A stretch of 64,000 nt of DNA, taken from Actinocatenispora thailandica (GTDB lineage: Bacteria; Actinomycetota; Actinomycetes; Mycobacteriales; Micromonosporaceae). Within the stretch, counting starts at the first letter, position 1. Every line of letters begins with the position of its first letter. Shown one piece after another: positions 23,814-32,309 of this stretch. The notes under the pieces are model-generated. The model saw only the letters and a list, made by a program, of their open reading frames with translations, had not been told where the DNA came from and made no database searches. The stretch spans positions 558,001 to 622,000 of the forward strand of contig NZ_AP023355.1 in the NCBI RefSeq assembly GCF_016865425.1, written 5' to 3'. A program made the translations under genes and the position numbers.

Positions 23814-25383
23814 GCCGGGCGGCGGGCTCCTCGTCGCCCGCCGCCGGGAGGTCGTCCGCCGCCGGTGCGACCGGGACGAAGAAGCCCTTCACCGGCGGGT
23901 CGAGGACGCCGATCCGGTTCGGCTTCTTCGGCACCACCCAGCCGCGGTACGGCAACGGTTCGTCGCCGTCCGACAGCGGCTGGTGCACCTCGACGAAGGC
24001 GCCGTCGGGCAGCCGCTTGATGATGCCGGTCTCCACGCCGTGCGCAAGAACCTCCCGGTCGTGCTGCTGCAGCCCGAGGCAGAGCCGGTGCGCGAGCCAG
24101 TACGCCAGGGGCGGCAGCAGGAGCAGCCCGATCCGGCCGGCCCAGGTCATCGCGTTGAGGCTGACGTGGAACTTGTCGGCGATCACGTCGTTGCCCGCGG
24201 ACAGCGTCAGGACCAGCCAGAACGTCACCGCCATCGCGCCCAGACCGGTGCGGGCCGGTACGTCGCGGGGTCGCTGCAGCAGGTTGTGGTGGGCCCGGTC
24301 GCGGGTGAACCGCTGTTCCAGGAACGGGTAGAGCAGCCCGCCGAGCAGCATCCCGACCAGCGGTGGGACCCCGGCGAAGAACACCGCGGGCACCGTGTAG
24401 CCGTGGCCGAGCAGCGAGAACCGCAGCTCCCAGGCGGGGAACAGGCGTACCGAGCCGTCCAGGAACATCACGTACCAGTCGGGCTGCGAGGCGGACGAGA
24501 CGACCGCTGCCTGGTACGGCCCGAACAGCCAGATGGGGTTGATCTGGATCAGCCCGCCGAACAGCGCGAGCACCCCGAACACGATCATGAAGAAGCCGCC
24601 GCCCCGGGCCGCGAAGCCGGGGAACATCCGGTGCCCGACCACGTTGTGTTCGGTCCGCCCCGGGCCCGGCCACTGGGTGTGCTTCTGCTTGACCAGCAGC
24701 GCCAGGTGCAGCGCGATCAGGGCGAGAATGATGCCGGGTACCAGGAAGACGTGCAGGATGTAGAACCGTTCCAGGATCACCGTGCCGGGGAACTCCCCGC
24801 CGAACAGCGAGAACGAGATCCAGCTACCGACCATCGGGATCGACATGATGATCGCGTCGACGATGCGCAGCCCGGTGCCGGACAGCGCGTCGTCGGGCAG
24901 CGAGTAGCCGAGCAGCCCCTCGGTGAAGCCCAGCCAGAACAGCAGGAACCCGACCATCCAGTTCAGCTCGCGCGGTCGGCGGAACGCGCCGGTGAAGAAG
25001 GTGCGCAGCATGTGCACCACGATGGAGGCCATGAACAGCAGCGCCGCCCAGTGGTGCAGCTGTCGCAGGATCAGCCCGCCGCGCACGTCGAACGACAGGT
25101 CGAGCGAGGACGCGTAGGCGGCGGACATCCGCACCCCGCGCAGCGGCAGGTACGAGCCGTGGTAGACGACCTCGGCCGACGACGGGGTGAAGAAGAGCGC
25201 GAGGAAGGTGCCGGTGAGCAGCAGGACGAGGAAGGAGTAGAGCGCGATCTCGCCGAGCATGAACGACCAGTGGTCCGGGAAGACCTTGTTGAACACCCTG
25301 CGCAGCGGCCCTGCCCCGGCCAGCCGCCGGTCCGCCCAGTCGGCGGCAGCAGGCGCCACGGATCGGCGCTGAACTTCTATCAT
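23794..25383 (-). CDS. qcrB: Orphan cytochrome b subunit (QcrB-like)
   Basis: The 529-residue membrane protein is the cytochrome b of a bc1-type menaquinol:cytochrome c reductase. It has the paired heme-ligand helices ([21 protein letters not shown] and [28 protein letters not shown]), about nine membrane segments and an actinobacterial C-terminal extension. qcrA and qcrC, normally upstream, are absent, so this is an extra stand-alone copy. The ATG at 25383 has TAAGTT at -12 to -7 and no ribosome site (leaderless). Two 13-base dyads overlap the -10 region and start codon, pointing to tight repression. It may replace the housekeeping QcrB under some redox or antibiotic stress; that is inference. 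Confidence 0.9.
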   Translation of the reverse strand: MIEVQRRSVAPAAADWADRRLAGAGPLRRVFNKVFPDHWSFMLGEIALYSFLVLLLTGTFLALFFTPSSAEVVYHGSYLPLRGVRMSAAYASSLDLSFDVRGGLILRQLHHWAALLFMASIVVHMLRTFFTGAFRRPRELNWMVGFLLFWLGFTEGLLGYSLPDDALSGTGLRIVDAIIMSIPMVGSWISFSLFGGEFPGTVILERFYILHVFLVPGIILALIALHLALLVKQKHTQWPGPGRTEHNVVGHRMFPGFAARGGGFFMIVFGVLALFGGLIQINPIWLFGPYQAAVVSSASQPDWYVMFLDGSVRLFPAWELRFSLLGHGYTVPAVFFAGVPPLVGMLLGGLLYPFLEQRFTRDRAHHNLLQRPRDVPARTGLGAMAVTFWLVLTLSAGNDVIADKFHVSLNAMTWAGRIGLLLLPPLAYWLAHRLCLGLQQHDREVLAHGVETGIIKRLPDGAFVEVHQPLSDGDEPLPYRGWVVPKKPNRIGVLDPPVKGFFVPVAPAADDLPAAGDEEPAARLTGSRR

Positions 25384-25408
25384 ATGTAGAACTTACTACG
25401 AAATGTAG
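25377..25408 (-). promoter_or_regulatory. Paired BlaI/CopY-like operators over the qcrB promoter
   Basis: Two 13-base dyads, CTATCATATGTAG (25377-25389) and CTACGAAATGTAG (25396-25408), lie 19 bases centre to centre. One covers the start codon and the other sits just upstream of the TAAGTT -10 hexamer. The CTAC/GTAG arms around A-T-rich centres resemble TACA/TGTA operators of BlaI/MecI/CopY repressors. A BlaI-type repressor with an M56 peptidase often accompanies such genes in actinomycetes, but none is visible here. Confidence 0.6.
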
Positions 25409-25517
25409 AAGATGAGAACACCCGCCGCCAGCCGGCGAAACCGAGCCATCGTTAAGCTCGACAGCACATCACCGGCGGTGGCCGGGTCTCCCGGCGCGAA
25501 CGAAGGAGCACAACGGC

Positions 25518-26891
25518 GTGCGGTACTACGACTCTGTCGTCGACCTGATCGGCGACACTCCGCTGGTCCGGCTGCGCAACGTGATCGGCGCGCGCACCCG
25601 GGCCACCGTGCTGGCCAAGGTCGAATACTTCAATCCGGGCGGCAGCGTCAAGGACCGCATCGCGGTCCGGATGATCGACGCCGCCGAAGCGTCCGGCGAG
25701 CTCAAACCCGGCGGCACCATCGTCGAGCCGACCAGCGGAAACACCGGCGTGGGGCTGGCCATCGTGGCGCAGCAGCGCGGCTACGACTGCGTGTTCGTCT
25801 GCCCCGACAAGGTCAGCGAGGACAAGATCAACGTCCTGCGGGCGTACGGGGCACGCGTCGAGGTCTGCCCGACCGCCGTCGCGCCGGAGGACCCGCGCTC
25901 CTACTACAACGTCTCCGACCGGCTGGTGCGCGAGATCCCCAACGCGTGGAAGCCCGACCAGTACTCCAACCCGAACAACCCGCGCTCGCACTACGAGACG
26001 ACCGGGCCCGAGCTGTGGGAGCAGACCGAGGGGCGGATCACCCACTTCGTCGCCGGCATCGGCACCGGCGGCACCATCTCCGGTACCGGCCGGTACCTCA
26101 AGGAGATCTCCCACGGCGCGGTGCGGGTGATCGGCGCCGACCCCGAGGGCTCCGTCTACTCCGGTGGCACCGGCCGGCCGTACCTCGTCGAGGGGGTCGG
26201 CGAGGACTTCTGGCCGGACGCGTACGACCGGAGCGTGTGCGACGAGATCGTCGCGGTCTCCGACTCCGACTCGTTCGAGATGACCCGCCGGCTGGCCCGC
26301 GAGGAGGGGCTGCTGGTCGGTGGCTCCTGCGGGATGGCCGCCGCCGCGGCGGTCCGGGTCGCCGAGGCGGCCGGCCCGGACGATCTCGTCGTGGTGCTGC
26401 TGCCGGACGGCGGCCGCGGCTACCTGTCGAAGATCTTCAACGACGGCTGGATGTCCCGGTACGGGTTCCTCGCCACCGGCGGTGAGACCGCCACCGTCGG
26501 CGACGCGCTCGCCGGCAAGCGCGGCACCCTGCCCGAGCTGGTGCACGTGCACCCCACCGAGACGCTGCGGGATGCCATCGACATCCTCCGCGAGTACGGC
26601 GTGAGCCAGATGCCGGTGGTCAAGGCGGAACCGCCGGTGGTCACCGCCGAGGTGGTCGGCTCGGTCAAGGAACGCGACCTGCTCGACGCCGTGTTCACCG
26701 GCAAGGCCCATCTGCACGACCCGATCGAGGGGCACATGTCCGCGGCGCTGCCGATGATCGGCGCCGGCCAGCCGGTCGGCGAGGCCATCGCCCTGCTGGA
26801 GCACGAGGACGCCGCGCTGGTGCTGGTGGACGGCAAGCCGAAGGGTGTGCTCACCCGGCAGGACCTGCTCGCCTACCTGTCCACCGCCTGA
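25518..26891 (+). CDS. cbs: Cystathionine beta-synthase
   Basis: Condenses serine and homocysteine to cystathionine with PLP. The 457-residue protein has the fold-type II core with Schiff-base lysine K45 in NPGGSVKDR, the substrate loop EPTSGNTGVGLA and the phosphate-binding GIGTGGTISGTGR. A C-terminal pair of CBS (Bateman) domains covers about residues 330-457 and ends LTRQDLLAYLSTA. The serine-contact loop NPNNPRSHYETTGPE separates it from O-acetylserine sulfhydrylase. GTG 25518 has AAGGAG upstream. The stop overlaps the start of the next gene. With the MetB-type gene at 30.4 kb it forms a transsulfuration pair in the same order as Rv1077-Rv1079. Confidence 0.95.
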   Translation: MRYYDSVVDLIGDTPLVRLRNVIGARTRATVLAKVEYFNPGGSVKDRIAVRMIDAAEASGELKPGGTIVEPTSGNTGVGLAIVAQQRGYDCVFVCPDKVSEDKINVLRAYGARVEVCPTAVAPEDPRSYYNVSDRLVREIPNAWKPDQYSNPNNPRSHYETTGPELWEQTEGRITHFVAGIGTGGTISGTGRYLKEISHGAVRVIGADPEGSVYSGGTGRPYLVEGVGEDFWPDAYDRSVCDEIVAVSDSDSFEMTRRLAREEGLLVGGSCGMAAAAAVRVAEAAGPDDLVVVLLPDGGRGYLSKIFNDGWMSRYGFLATGGETATVGDALAGKRGTLPELVHVHPTETLRDAIDILREYGVSQMPVVKAEPPVVTAEVVGSVKERDLLDAVFTGKAHLHDPIEGHMSAALPMIGAGQPVGEAIALLEHEDAALVLVDGKPKGVLTRQDLLAYLSTA

Positions 26892-27844
26892 TGCCGGCCG
26901 GCGCCGGGGCGAGGCTCGTCGACCGGGTCGGGTTCACCGCCGCCGAGCTGGCCGCCGTGGGCGACCGGCTCGGCGCGCCGATCGTCGCGGTCCGCGCGCT
27001 GACCGGCGGGTACCGCAACCGCAACGTGCTGGCGCGCACCGCGCGCGGCCACCGGTACGTGCTGCGCCGCTACCGTGACGGCGCCGCCTGCGCGGTGGAG
27101 GCGGCGCTCGCCGCGCGGCTCGCCGACACCGCGGTACCGGTGCCGCCGCCGGTGTTCGCCGACCCGGCCGGCGCGCTGCTCGGTGACCCGCTGTTGGTGT
27201 CCGGGTTCGTCCCCGGTACCCCGGCGGACCGGGTCATCGGGTTCGGCACCGCCGAGGACGCGGCCGGGATCGGCGCCGCGATGGGGGAGACGCTTGCCGC
27301 GATCGGCACCGTCCGGTTCGCCGAACCCGGCTTTTTCGGCCCCGACCTCACCGTCTCCGGCGGTCCGGTCGCGACCGGCCTCGCCGAGTTCGTCGCCGGC
27401 CAGTTGCCGGACGGCAACGCCGCGGCGGCGTTCAGCCCCGCCGAACTCGACGCGCTGCGGGACCTGGCCCGGCGGTCCGCGCCGCTGGTCGAGACGGTCC
27501 GTGCCGAGGCACGGCTGGTGCACTGCGACTACAACCCGAAGAACGTGCTGGCGGTACGCGACGCCGGCGGCTGGCGGCTCTCCGCCGTCCTCGACTGGGA
27601 GTTCGCGCTGTCCGGCTCGCCGATGTTCGACCTGGGCAACGCGCTGCGGTTCGCGGCCGACCGGCCGGCGGGCTACGCCGAACGGCTCGTCGCGGCGTTC
27701 CGGGCGGCCGGCGGGCTGCTGCCGGACGACTGGCGCGCGGTGTCCGCGGCGGTCGACCTGTTCGCGCTGGTGCAGTTCCTCAACCGACCGACCGATCACC
27801 GGTACTTCGCGAAGTCGGTGGCGCTGCTGCGTCGCCGGCTGTGA
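26891..27844 (+). CDS. Aminoglycoside phosphotransferase-family kinase
   Basis: A 317-residue APH/choline-kinase fold protein. The N-lobe has a weak Gly loop (LTGGYRNRNVL) and the Lys-containing strand is replaced by YVLRRYR. The C-lobe has the catalytic loop LVHCDYNPKNVL (H-x-D-x5-N) and the metal-binding VLDWEFA. These enzymes phosphorylate small hydroxylated molecules such as aminoglycosides, homoserine, sugars or choline; the substrate cannot be inferred. The ATG shares one base with the cbs stop (TGATG), so translation is coupled, hinting at sulfur or amino-acid metabolism. The 3' end overlaps the convergent GNAT gene by 65 bases. Confidence 0.85.
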   Translation: MPAGAGARLVDRVGFTAAELAAVGDRLGAPIVAVRALTGGYRNRNVLARTARGHRYVLRRYRDGAACAVEAALAARLADTAVPVPPPVFADPAGALLGDPLLVSGFVPGTPADRVIGFGTAEDAAGIGAAMGETLAAIGTVRFAEPGFFGPDLTVSGGPVATGLAEFVAGQLPDGNAAAAFSPAELDALRDLARRSAPLVETVRAEARLVHCDYNPKNVLAVRDAGGWRLSAVLDWEFALSGSPMFDLGNALRFAADRPAGYAERLVAAFRAAGGLLPDDWRAVSAAVDLFALVQFLNRPTDHRYFAKSVALLRRRL

Positions 27845-28322
27845 GCTCGTCGGTCAGCTCCAGGCGGTAGCCGACCTCGGTCGGGTAGGGCGGGAAGCCG
27901 GCGCTGCCGGTGCGGCCGTCGATCCGCCACCCGTGCCGCTCGTACAGCGTGCGCGCGTTGCGGTTGTCCGCCAACACCCACAGCCGGGCGGTGCGGTGCC
28001 CGTCCGCGCGGGCGCCGTCCACCGCGGCGGCGAGCAGGCGCGCACCGTAGCCGCGGCGCCAGTACGCCGGGTCGACGTACAGCCGGGAGATCGACTCCGC
28101 CTGCCGGGCCACGAACCCGACGACGGTCGAGTCGTCCCCGACGCCGACCAGCACCTGACAGGCCGGATCGGTCAGCATCGTCCAGCACTCCGCCAGCACC
28201 TGCTGGTCGGGGAACGGGTACTGCTCGGCCGGGAAGATGTGCTGGTAGCCGGCGAGCGACGCCGCCCGCTGGATCGCCAGCAGCCGCTGAGTGTCCTCCG
28301 GTACCCCCGCGCGCAACCACAT
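27780..28322 (-). CDS. GNAT-family N-acetyltransferase
   Basis: A 180-residue GNAT protein. The acetyl-CoA loop is YWRRGYGARLLAAAVD (R/Q-x-x-G-x-G/A), followed by the C-terminal ADNRNARTLYERHGWR motif typical of amino-group acetylases. An N-terminal PEDTQRLLAIQRAA helix suits small-molecule rather than ribosomal substrates. The substrate is unknown. The ATG at 28322 has TACCCT at exactly -12 to -7 and no ribosome site. Its C-terminal 21 codons overlap the end of the convergent kinase gene, so the last residues may be a dispensable extension. Confidence 0.85.
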   Translation of the reverse strand: MWLRAGVPEDTQRLLAIQRAASLAGYQHIFPAEQYPFPDQQVLAECWTMLTDPACQVLVGVGDDSTVVGFVARQAESISRLYVDPAYWRRGYGARLLAAAVDGARADGHRTARLWVLADNRNARTLYERHGWRIDGRTGSAGFPPYPTEVGYRLELTDELTAGDAAAPPTSRSTGDRSVG

Positions 28323-28418
28323 GACGCGAGGGTACTGCCCGGGTCGGGGCCGGGCGGTGCGCGGACCGGAGCGGTGTACAACGGCGGCGGCACGCCCGCA
28401 GCCGGCGGCGCGGCGGGC

Positions 28419-28548
28419 TCGGCGCCGCGCAGACGACGGCGGGGTCGGCGCCGCGCAGACGACGGCGGGTTCGGCGCCGCGCAGACGACGGCGGGGTCGG
28501 CGCCGCGCAGACGACGGCGGGGTCGGCGCCGCGCAGACGACGGCGGGC
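28419..28548 (+). repeat. 26-bp tandem repeat (5 copies)
   Basis: Units beginning TCGGCGCCGCGCAG start at 28419, 28445, 28471, 28497 and 28523, exactly 26 bases apart, each ending ACGACGGCGGG plus G or T. The copies are nearly identical. The array lies just beyond the 3' end of the Asp/Gly-rich gene at 28.6 kb. The period is not a multiple of three, so it is not coding. A hypervariable array from slippage is the simplest view; a protein-binding array is possible. Confidence 0.9.
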
Positions 28549-28588
28549 CGACCCGGAATCCGGGTCGGCCCGCCGCGTCGAGCGTCGC

Positions 28589-28945
28589 TCAGGTGTTCAT
28601 GTACGGGTTGTTCGGGTCCGAGTAGTCGGCCTCGTGGTACTGCCCGTCCGAGCCCAGCGCGACCGCCTGGTCGTAGCTGCCGTCGCCGTTGGTGTCCTCG
28701 GCGGCGTACGTCATGTTGCCGTTGCTGTCGTACGTGGCGGTCACGTCGGCGGTGCCGTCACCGTTGGTGTCCGCCTCGACGGCGTCGATGGTGCCGTCGC
28801 TGCCCTCGTCGACGCCCTGGTAGTCGGCCGTGCCGTCACCGTTGGTGTCGATCAGGTACTCGGTGTCGTTGCCGTCGTGCTGAACGTCGATCGTGTCGTC
28901 GACACCGTCGCCGTTGACGTCGGCCTCGTAGGTCTCGTCGCTCAT
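28589..28945 (-). CDS. Acidic protein with DxNGDGxxD calcium-binding-like repeats
   Basis: A 118-residue, strongly acidic protein built from four to five repeats of D-x-N-G-D-G-x-x-D (DVNGDGVDD, DTNGDGTAD, DTNGDGTAD, DTNGDGSYD) separated by beta-type segments. Such loops bind calcium in EF-hand-like, dockerin and thrombospondin type 3 repeats. There is no signal peptide, so the protein is either cytoplasmic or exported by another route. It ends in an Asn/Pro-rich tail (SDPNNPYMNT). The ATG at 28945 has AGGGAG eight bases upstream. Similar small proteins are known in actinomycetes, but I know of no function. Confidence 0.8.
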   Translation of the reverse strand: MSDETYEADVNGDGVDDTIDVQHDGNDTEYLIDTNGDGTADYQGVDEGSDGTIDAVEADTNGDGTADVTATYDSNGNMTYAAEDTNGDGSYDQAVALGSDGQYHEADYSDPNNPYMNT

Positions 28946-29107
28946 CGCGCTGCTCCCTCGTGCTTCTACCTGCGTGTCCGGCGCGTTGACCGCTGTCCGG
29001 TGCGTTGAACACGAAGGTACAGGTGGCCCGCGAATCCGCTCATCCCGTCTTCGTGCCACGCCGGCATCGCCGACCGGCGGCTACTCGGAGTCGCCCGGAC
29101 AGACACC

Positions 29108-29136
29108 GACGGGAGCCGCGCCGGGCGGCTCCCGTC
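29108..29136 (-). terminator. Hairpin terminator after msrA
   Basis: GACGGGAGCCGC (29108-29119) and its exact complement GCGGCTCCCGTC (29125-29136) form a 12-bp stem with a 5-base loop, about 50 bases beyond the msrA stop on the minus strand. Confidence 0.75.
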
Positions 29137-29185
29137 GTCTCCGTGACGGCTACCCTCGGTCGGATCCGCCGTCGCCAACAGTGGT

Positions 29186-29848
29186 TCAGGAAGCGGTGCG
29201 CGCCACGCCGATCGGGCAGGACAGCCCGTTCGGGCCGTGGTTGCAGTAGCCGTACGGGTTCTTGGCGTCGGACAGGTACTGCTGGTGGTAGTCCTCGGCG
29301 TAGTAGAACTCGGTCAGCGGCGCGATCTCGGTGGTGATCGCACCCAGCCCGGCGCCGGTCACCGCCGGCTGGAACGCCTGCTTGGTGCGCTCCGCCGCGG
29401 CGGCCTGCTCGGCGTCGGTGGTCAGCACGATCGACCGGTACTGGGTGCCGCGGTCGTTGCCCTGCCGCATGCCCTGGGTCGGGTCGTGGTTCTCCCAGAA
29501 GGTCTTCAGCAGCTGCTCGTAGGAGATCTTCGCCGGGTCGTACACCACCTGCACCACCTCGGCGTGCCCGGTGCCACCCGAGCAGACCTCCTCGTACGTC
29601 GGGTTCGGGGTGCTGCCGCCGGCGTAGCCGGCCGCCGTCGAGTACACCCCGGGCAGCTGCCAGAAGATGCGCTCGGCGCCCCAGAAACAGCCCATCCCGA
29701 ACACGGCGACCCGGTAGCCCTCGGGCCAGGGGCCGCGCAGCGGGGTGTCCAGCACGGTGTGCCGGTCGGCGACCGGCATCGGGTCCGGCCGGCCCGGCAG
29801 CACCTGGTCCGGGGTCGGCATCCTGGTCGAGTGGCCGAACAGCGTCAC
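29186..29848 (-). CDS. msrA: Peptide-methionine (S)-S-oxide reductase
   Basis: Repairs the S-epimer of methionine sulfoxide. The 220-residue protein has the catalytic Cys54 in [10 protein letters not shown], the substrate pocket residues in [13 protein letters not shown] and [13 protein letters not shown], and two C-terminal resolving cysteines in [16 protein letters not shown]. An N-terminal extension of about 45 residues carries the [10 protein letters not shown] pattern seen in actinobacterial MsrA. The start is GTG 29848, with GAGGAGGG about five bases upstream. Two tandem palindromes lie just upstream of that ribosome site, so the gene is probably under a dedicated repressor. Confidence 0.96.
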   Translation of the reverse strand: MTLFGHSTRMPTPDQVLPGRPDPMPVADRHTVLDTPLRGPWPEGYRVAVFGMGCFWGAERIFWQLPGVYSTAAGYAGGSTPNPTYEEVCSGGTGHAEVVQVVYDPAKISYEQLLKTFWENHDPTQGMRQGNDRGTQYRSIVLTTDAEQAAAAERTKQAFQPAVTGAGLGAITTEIAPLTEFYYAEDYHQQYLSDAKNPYGYCNHGPNGLSCPIGVARTAS

Positions 29849-29861
29849 GTCGTCCCTCCTC

Positions 29862-29900
29862 GCTGGTGATTCACCAGCAAACCCGCTGGTGACTCATCAG
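29862..29900 (-). promoter_or_regulatory. Tandem palindromic operators upstream of msrA
   Basis: GCTGGTGATTCACCAGC (29862-29878) is a perfect palindrome with 8-base arms around one base. A second, imperfect copy (GCTGGTGA-C-TCATCAG) starts at 29885, 23 bases (about two helical turns) away. They lie immediately upstream of the msrA ribosome site. The spacing suggests cooperative binding of a dimeric repressor on one face of the helix. The regulator is not in this window, and I cannot assign the motif to a known family. Confidence 0.7.
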
Positions 29901-29956
29901 GGGAAACCGGATCGGCGGGTCGGCTGTTCCCGCCCACCGCGCGTGGGTGCGGCGGG

Positions 29957-30367
29957 CTACAGCGCGGCGCGGATCCGGGCGGCGAAGTCGGCCGCTTCGG
30001 CCTCGTCCGCGTACTTCGTCCGGGGCCAGAAGAAGCCCCGCAGCCCGTCCTTGCGGTTGCGCGGGACCACGTGCACGTGCAGGTGCGGGACGCTCTGGCT
30101 GACCGTGTTGTTGACCGCGACGAAGCTGCCGGCCGCGCCGAGCCCGGTCTGCACCGCGCCGGCGACCTGCTGTACGGCGCCGAAGAAGGCACCGAGGTCG
30201 TCGCCCGGCAAATCGGTCAGCGTCGCCCGGTGCATCCGCGGCACCACCAGGACGTGCCCCTTGAACACCGGCCGCGCGTCGAGGAAGGCCACCGTTCCCG
30301 GCTCGTCGAGCACCCGCTGGGCCGGCACCTCGCCGGCCACGATCGCACAGAACAGACAGTCCGCCAC
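29957..30367 (-). CDS. HIT-family nucleotide-binding hydrolase
   Basis: A 136-residue histidine-triad protein. It begins ADCLFCAIVAGEVPA with the two zinc-type cysteines (CLFC) of the Hint/HIT branch and has the triad SQSVPHLHVHVVPR. HIT proteins hydrolyse nucleotide phosphoramidates or dinucleoside polyphosphates. The start is GTG 30367; TACGCT lies exactly at -12 to -7 on the minus strand, so the message is probably leaderless. It is divergent from the MetB-type gene, with only 75 bases between the starts. Confidence 0.92.
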   Translation of the reverse strand: MADCLFCAIVAGEVPAQRVLDEPGTVAFLDARPVFKGHVLVVPRMHRATLTDLPGDDLGAFFGAVQQVAGAVQTGLGAAGSFVAVNNTVSQSVPHLHVHVVPRNRKDGLRGFFWPRTKYADEAEAADFAARIRAAL

Positions 30368-30442
30368 GGCGCCAGCGTACGGGGCGGGCCGGAGATCGGC
30401 GGCTCGGCGCCGGCCGCCGGCCCGGCCGGCTACGCTCGCCGG

Positions 30443-31582
30443 ATGAACCAGAGTTTCGAGACTCTTGCCATCCATGCCGGGCAGGAGCCGGATCCCCGCA
30501 CCGGCGCGGTGATCCCACCCATCTACGCCACGTCCACCTACGCGCAGGACGGGGTCGGCGGCACCCGGGAAGGCTACGAGTACTCCCGGACGAAGAACCC
30601 GACCCGCGCCGCGCTGGAGGAGTGCCTCGCCGCGCTGGAGGGCGGCCGGCGCGGCTTCGCGTTCGCCTCCGGGATGGCCGCCGAGGACACCCTGCTGCGC
30701 ACCCTGTGCCAGCCGGGGGACCACGTGGTGATCCCGGACGACGCGTACGGCGGGACGTTCCGGCTGTTCAGCAAGGTCGCCGCGCGCTGGGGGCTGTCCT
30801 GGACCGCGGCCAGGCTGTCCGATGTGGACAGTGTGCGAGCGGCGATGACCGACGCCACCAAGCTGGTCTGGTGCGAGACGCCGACCAACCCGCTGCTGTC
30901 GATCGCCGACATCACCGCACTGGCCGGGCTGGCCCACGAGCACGGCGCCAGGCTGGTGGTGGACAACACCTTCGCCTCGCCGTACCTGCAGCGGCCGCTG
31001 CTGCTCGGCGCCGACGTGGTGGTGCACTCCACCACCAAGTACCTCGGCGGCCACTCCGACGTGGTCGGCGGCGCGCTGGTCGTCGACGACGACGAGACCG
31101 CCGAGCAGATCGCGTTCCACTCCAACTCGATGGGCGCGGTCGCCGGCCCGTTCGACGCCTGGCTGACGCTGCGCGGCGCCAAGACCCTCGCGGTACGGAT
31201 GGAGCGGCACTGCGACAACGCCGAACGCATCGCCGCGTTCCTGACCAACCACGACGCCGTCGCCTCGGTGCTGTACCCGGGGCTGGAATCGCATCCCGGG
31301 CACGAGACCGCGGCGAAGCAGATGCGCCGGTACGGCGGGATGGTCAGCTTCCGGCTCGCGGCCGGCGCCGACGCGGCGGTACGGGTGTGCGACCGGGCCC
31401 GGCTGTTCACCCTCGCCGAGTCGCTCGGCGGCGTCGAGTCGCTGATCGAGCACCCGGGCAGGATGACCCACGCCAGCGCCGCCGGTTCTCCGCTGGAGGT
31501 GCCGAACGACCTGGTGCGGCTGTCGGTCGGCATCGAGAACGTCGACGACCTGCTCGCCGACCTGTCCCAGGCGCTGTCCTGA
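30443..31582 (+). CDS. metB: Cystathionine gamma-synthase/lyase (trans-sulfuration PLP enzyme)
   Basis: A 379-residue Cys/Met-metabolism PLP enzyme. The Schiff-base lysine is K199 in VVHSTTKYLGGHSD; other marks are YSRTKNPTR, FASGMAAED, ETPTNPLL and the C-terminal SLGGVESLIEHPGRMTHAS. The MetB and MetC/CGL activities cannot be told apart reliably from sequence. Synteny with Rv1079 (metB) after cbs favours the metB name, while a lyase role would complete reverse transsulfuration from homocysteine to cysteine. ATG 30443 has TACGCT at -12 to -7 and no Shine-Dalgarno sequence (leaderless). Confidence 0.93.
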   Translation: MNQSFETLAIHAGQEPDPRTGAVIPPIYATSTYAQDGVGGTREGYEYSRTKNPTRAALEECLAALEGGRRGFAFASGMAAEDTLLRTLCQPGDHVVIPDDAYGGTFRLFSKVAARWGLSWTAARLSDVDSVRAAMTDATKLVWCETPTNPLLSIADITALAGLAHEHGARLVVDNTFASPYLQRPLLLGADVVVHSTTKYLGGHSDVVGGALVVDDDETAEQIAFHSNSMGAVAGPFDAWLTLRGAKTLAVRMERHCDNAERIAAFLTNHDAVASVLYPGLESHPGHETAAKQMRRYGGMVSFRLAAGADAAVRVCDRARLFTLAESLGGVESLIEHPGRMTHASAAGSPLEVPNDLVRLSVGIENVDDLLADLSQALS

Positions 31583-31680
31583 CCGCGCGCGGGTTCGCTT
31601 GCGTGCCAGGCGAACCCGCGACCGTCCACGATGCGGAAAGCGCCTGCGGCGGCTGCCGGCGGCGCCGGTAGGGTTCCACT

Positions 31681-32037
31681 GTGGACATCGACGACGCGCA
31701 GCGGTTCGCCGCCCGCTGGGAAGCCAGCTGGAACTCGCACGACCTGGACCGGGTTCTCGCCGACTACGCCGAGGACGTGGTGTTCCGCTCCCCGTTCGCG
31801 GCGACCGTGGTCGGCACCGACACCATCGTCGGCAAGCCCGCGCTCCGGGCGTACTGGACCGCCGGGCTGGCCCGGCTGCCCGACCTGCACTTCACCGTGA
31901 CCGGCGTGCAGGTATGCCTGGACACCGTGGTGATCAACTACCACAACGAGGCCGGTCGGCCGGTCAGCGAGGTACTCCGGCTGCGCGACGGCCTCGTCGT
32001 CGACGGTTTCGGCGCCTACGGCCCCACCCCGCGGTAG
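31681..32037 (+). CDS. SnoaL/NTF2-like small protein
   Basis: A 118-residue protein of the NTF2-like/SnoaL alpha-beta fold. The N-terminal FAARWEASWNSHDLDRVLADYAEDVVFRSP and the later LRAYWTAGLARLPDLHF are typical of this group, which includes small hydrolases, isomerases and ligand-binding proteins. No catalytic set can be assigned. The GTG at 31681 has TAGGGT at exactly -12 to -7, so it is probably leaderless. Confidence 0.85.
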   Translation: MDIDDAQRFAARWEASWNSHDLDRVLADYAEDVVFRSPFAATVVGTDTIVGKPALRAYWTAGLARLPDLHFTVTGVQVCLDTVVINYHNEAGRPVSEVLRLRDGLVVDGFGAYGPTPR

Positions 32038-32309
32038 TCCGCGGCCCCGACCGCATCTCGCTGGCCGTACGCGACCCGGGTGCCGCGCCGGGTCACAGGA
32101 CCGCCGGGTGCCGCGCCGTGCCGCAGGATGCCGGCGGGGCGCCGCGCCGTGCCGTGGTTGTCGGCCCGTGCCCGTGGTACCCGAGAGGTGGCGGACACCC
32201 GGGGCGAGTGTGACCGTGCGTGATCCTGTGTCACATGCCGTACCTGGATGTCTGCATCGGGGCCGGAACTGGCACCATGGACGCGCTGCTGCCGAAAAGG
32301 GGGCGGGTC

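Noticed and set aside
23794-25383. A complete cytochrome bc1 operon
   Set aside because: Only the cytochrome b gene is present; there is no Rieske protein or diheme cytochrome c gene on either side.
26891-27844. Aminoglycoside resistance gene
   Set aside because: The APH fold alone does not indicate resistance. The gene is coupled to cbs and the N-lobe lacks typical resistance-enzyme features.
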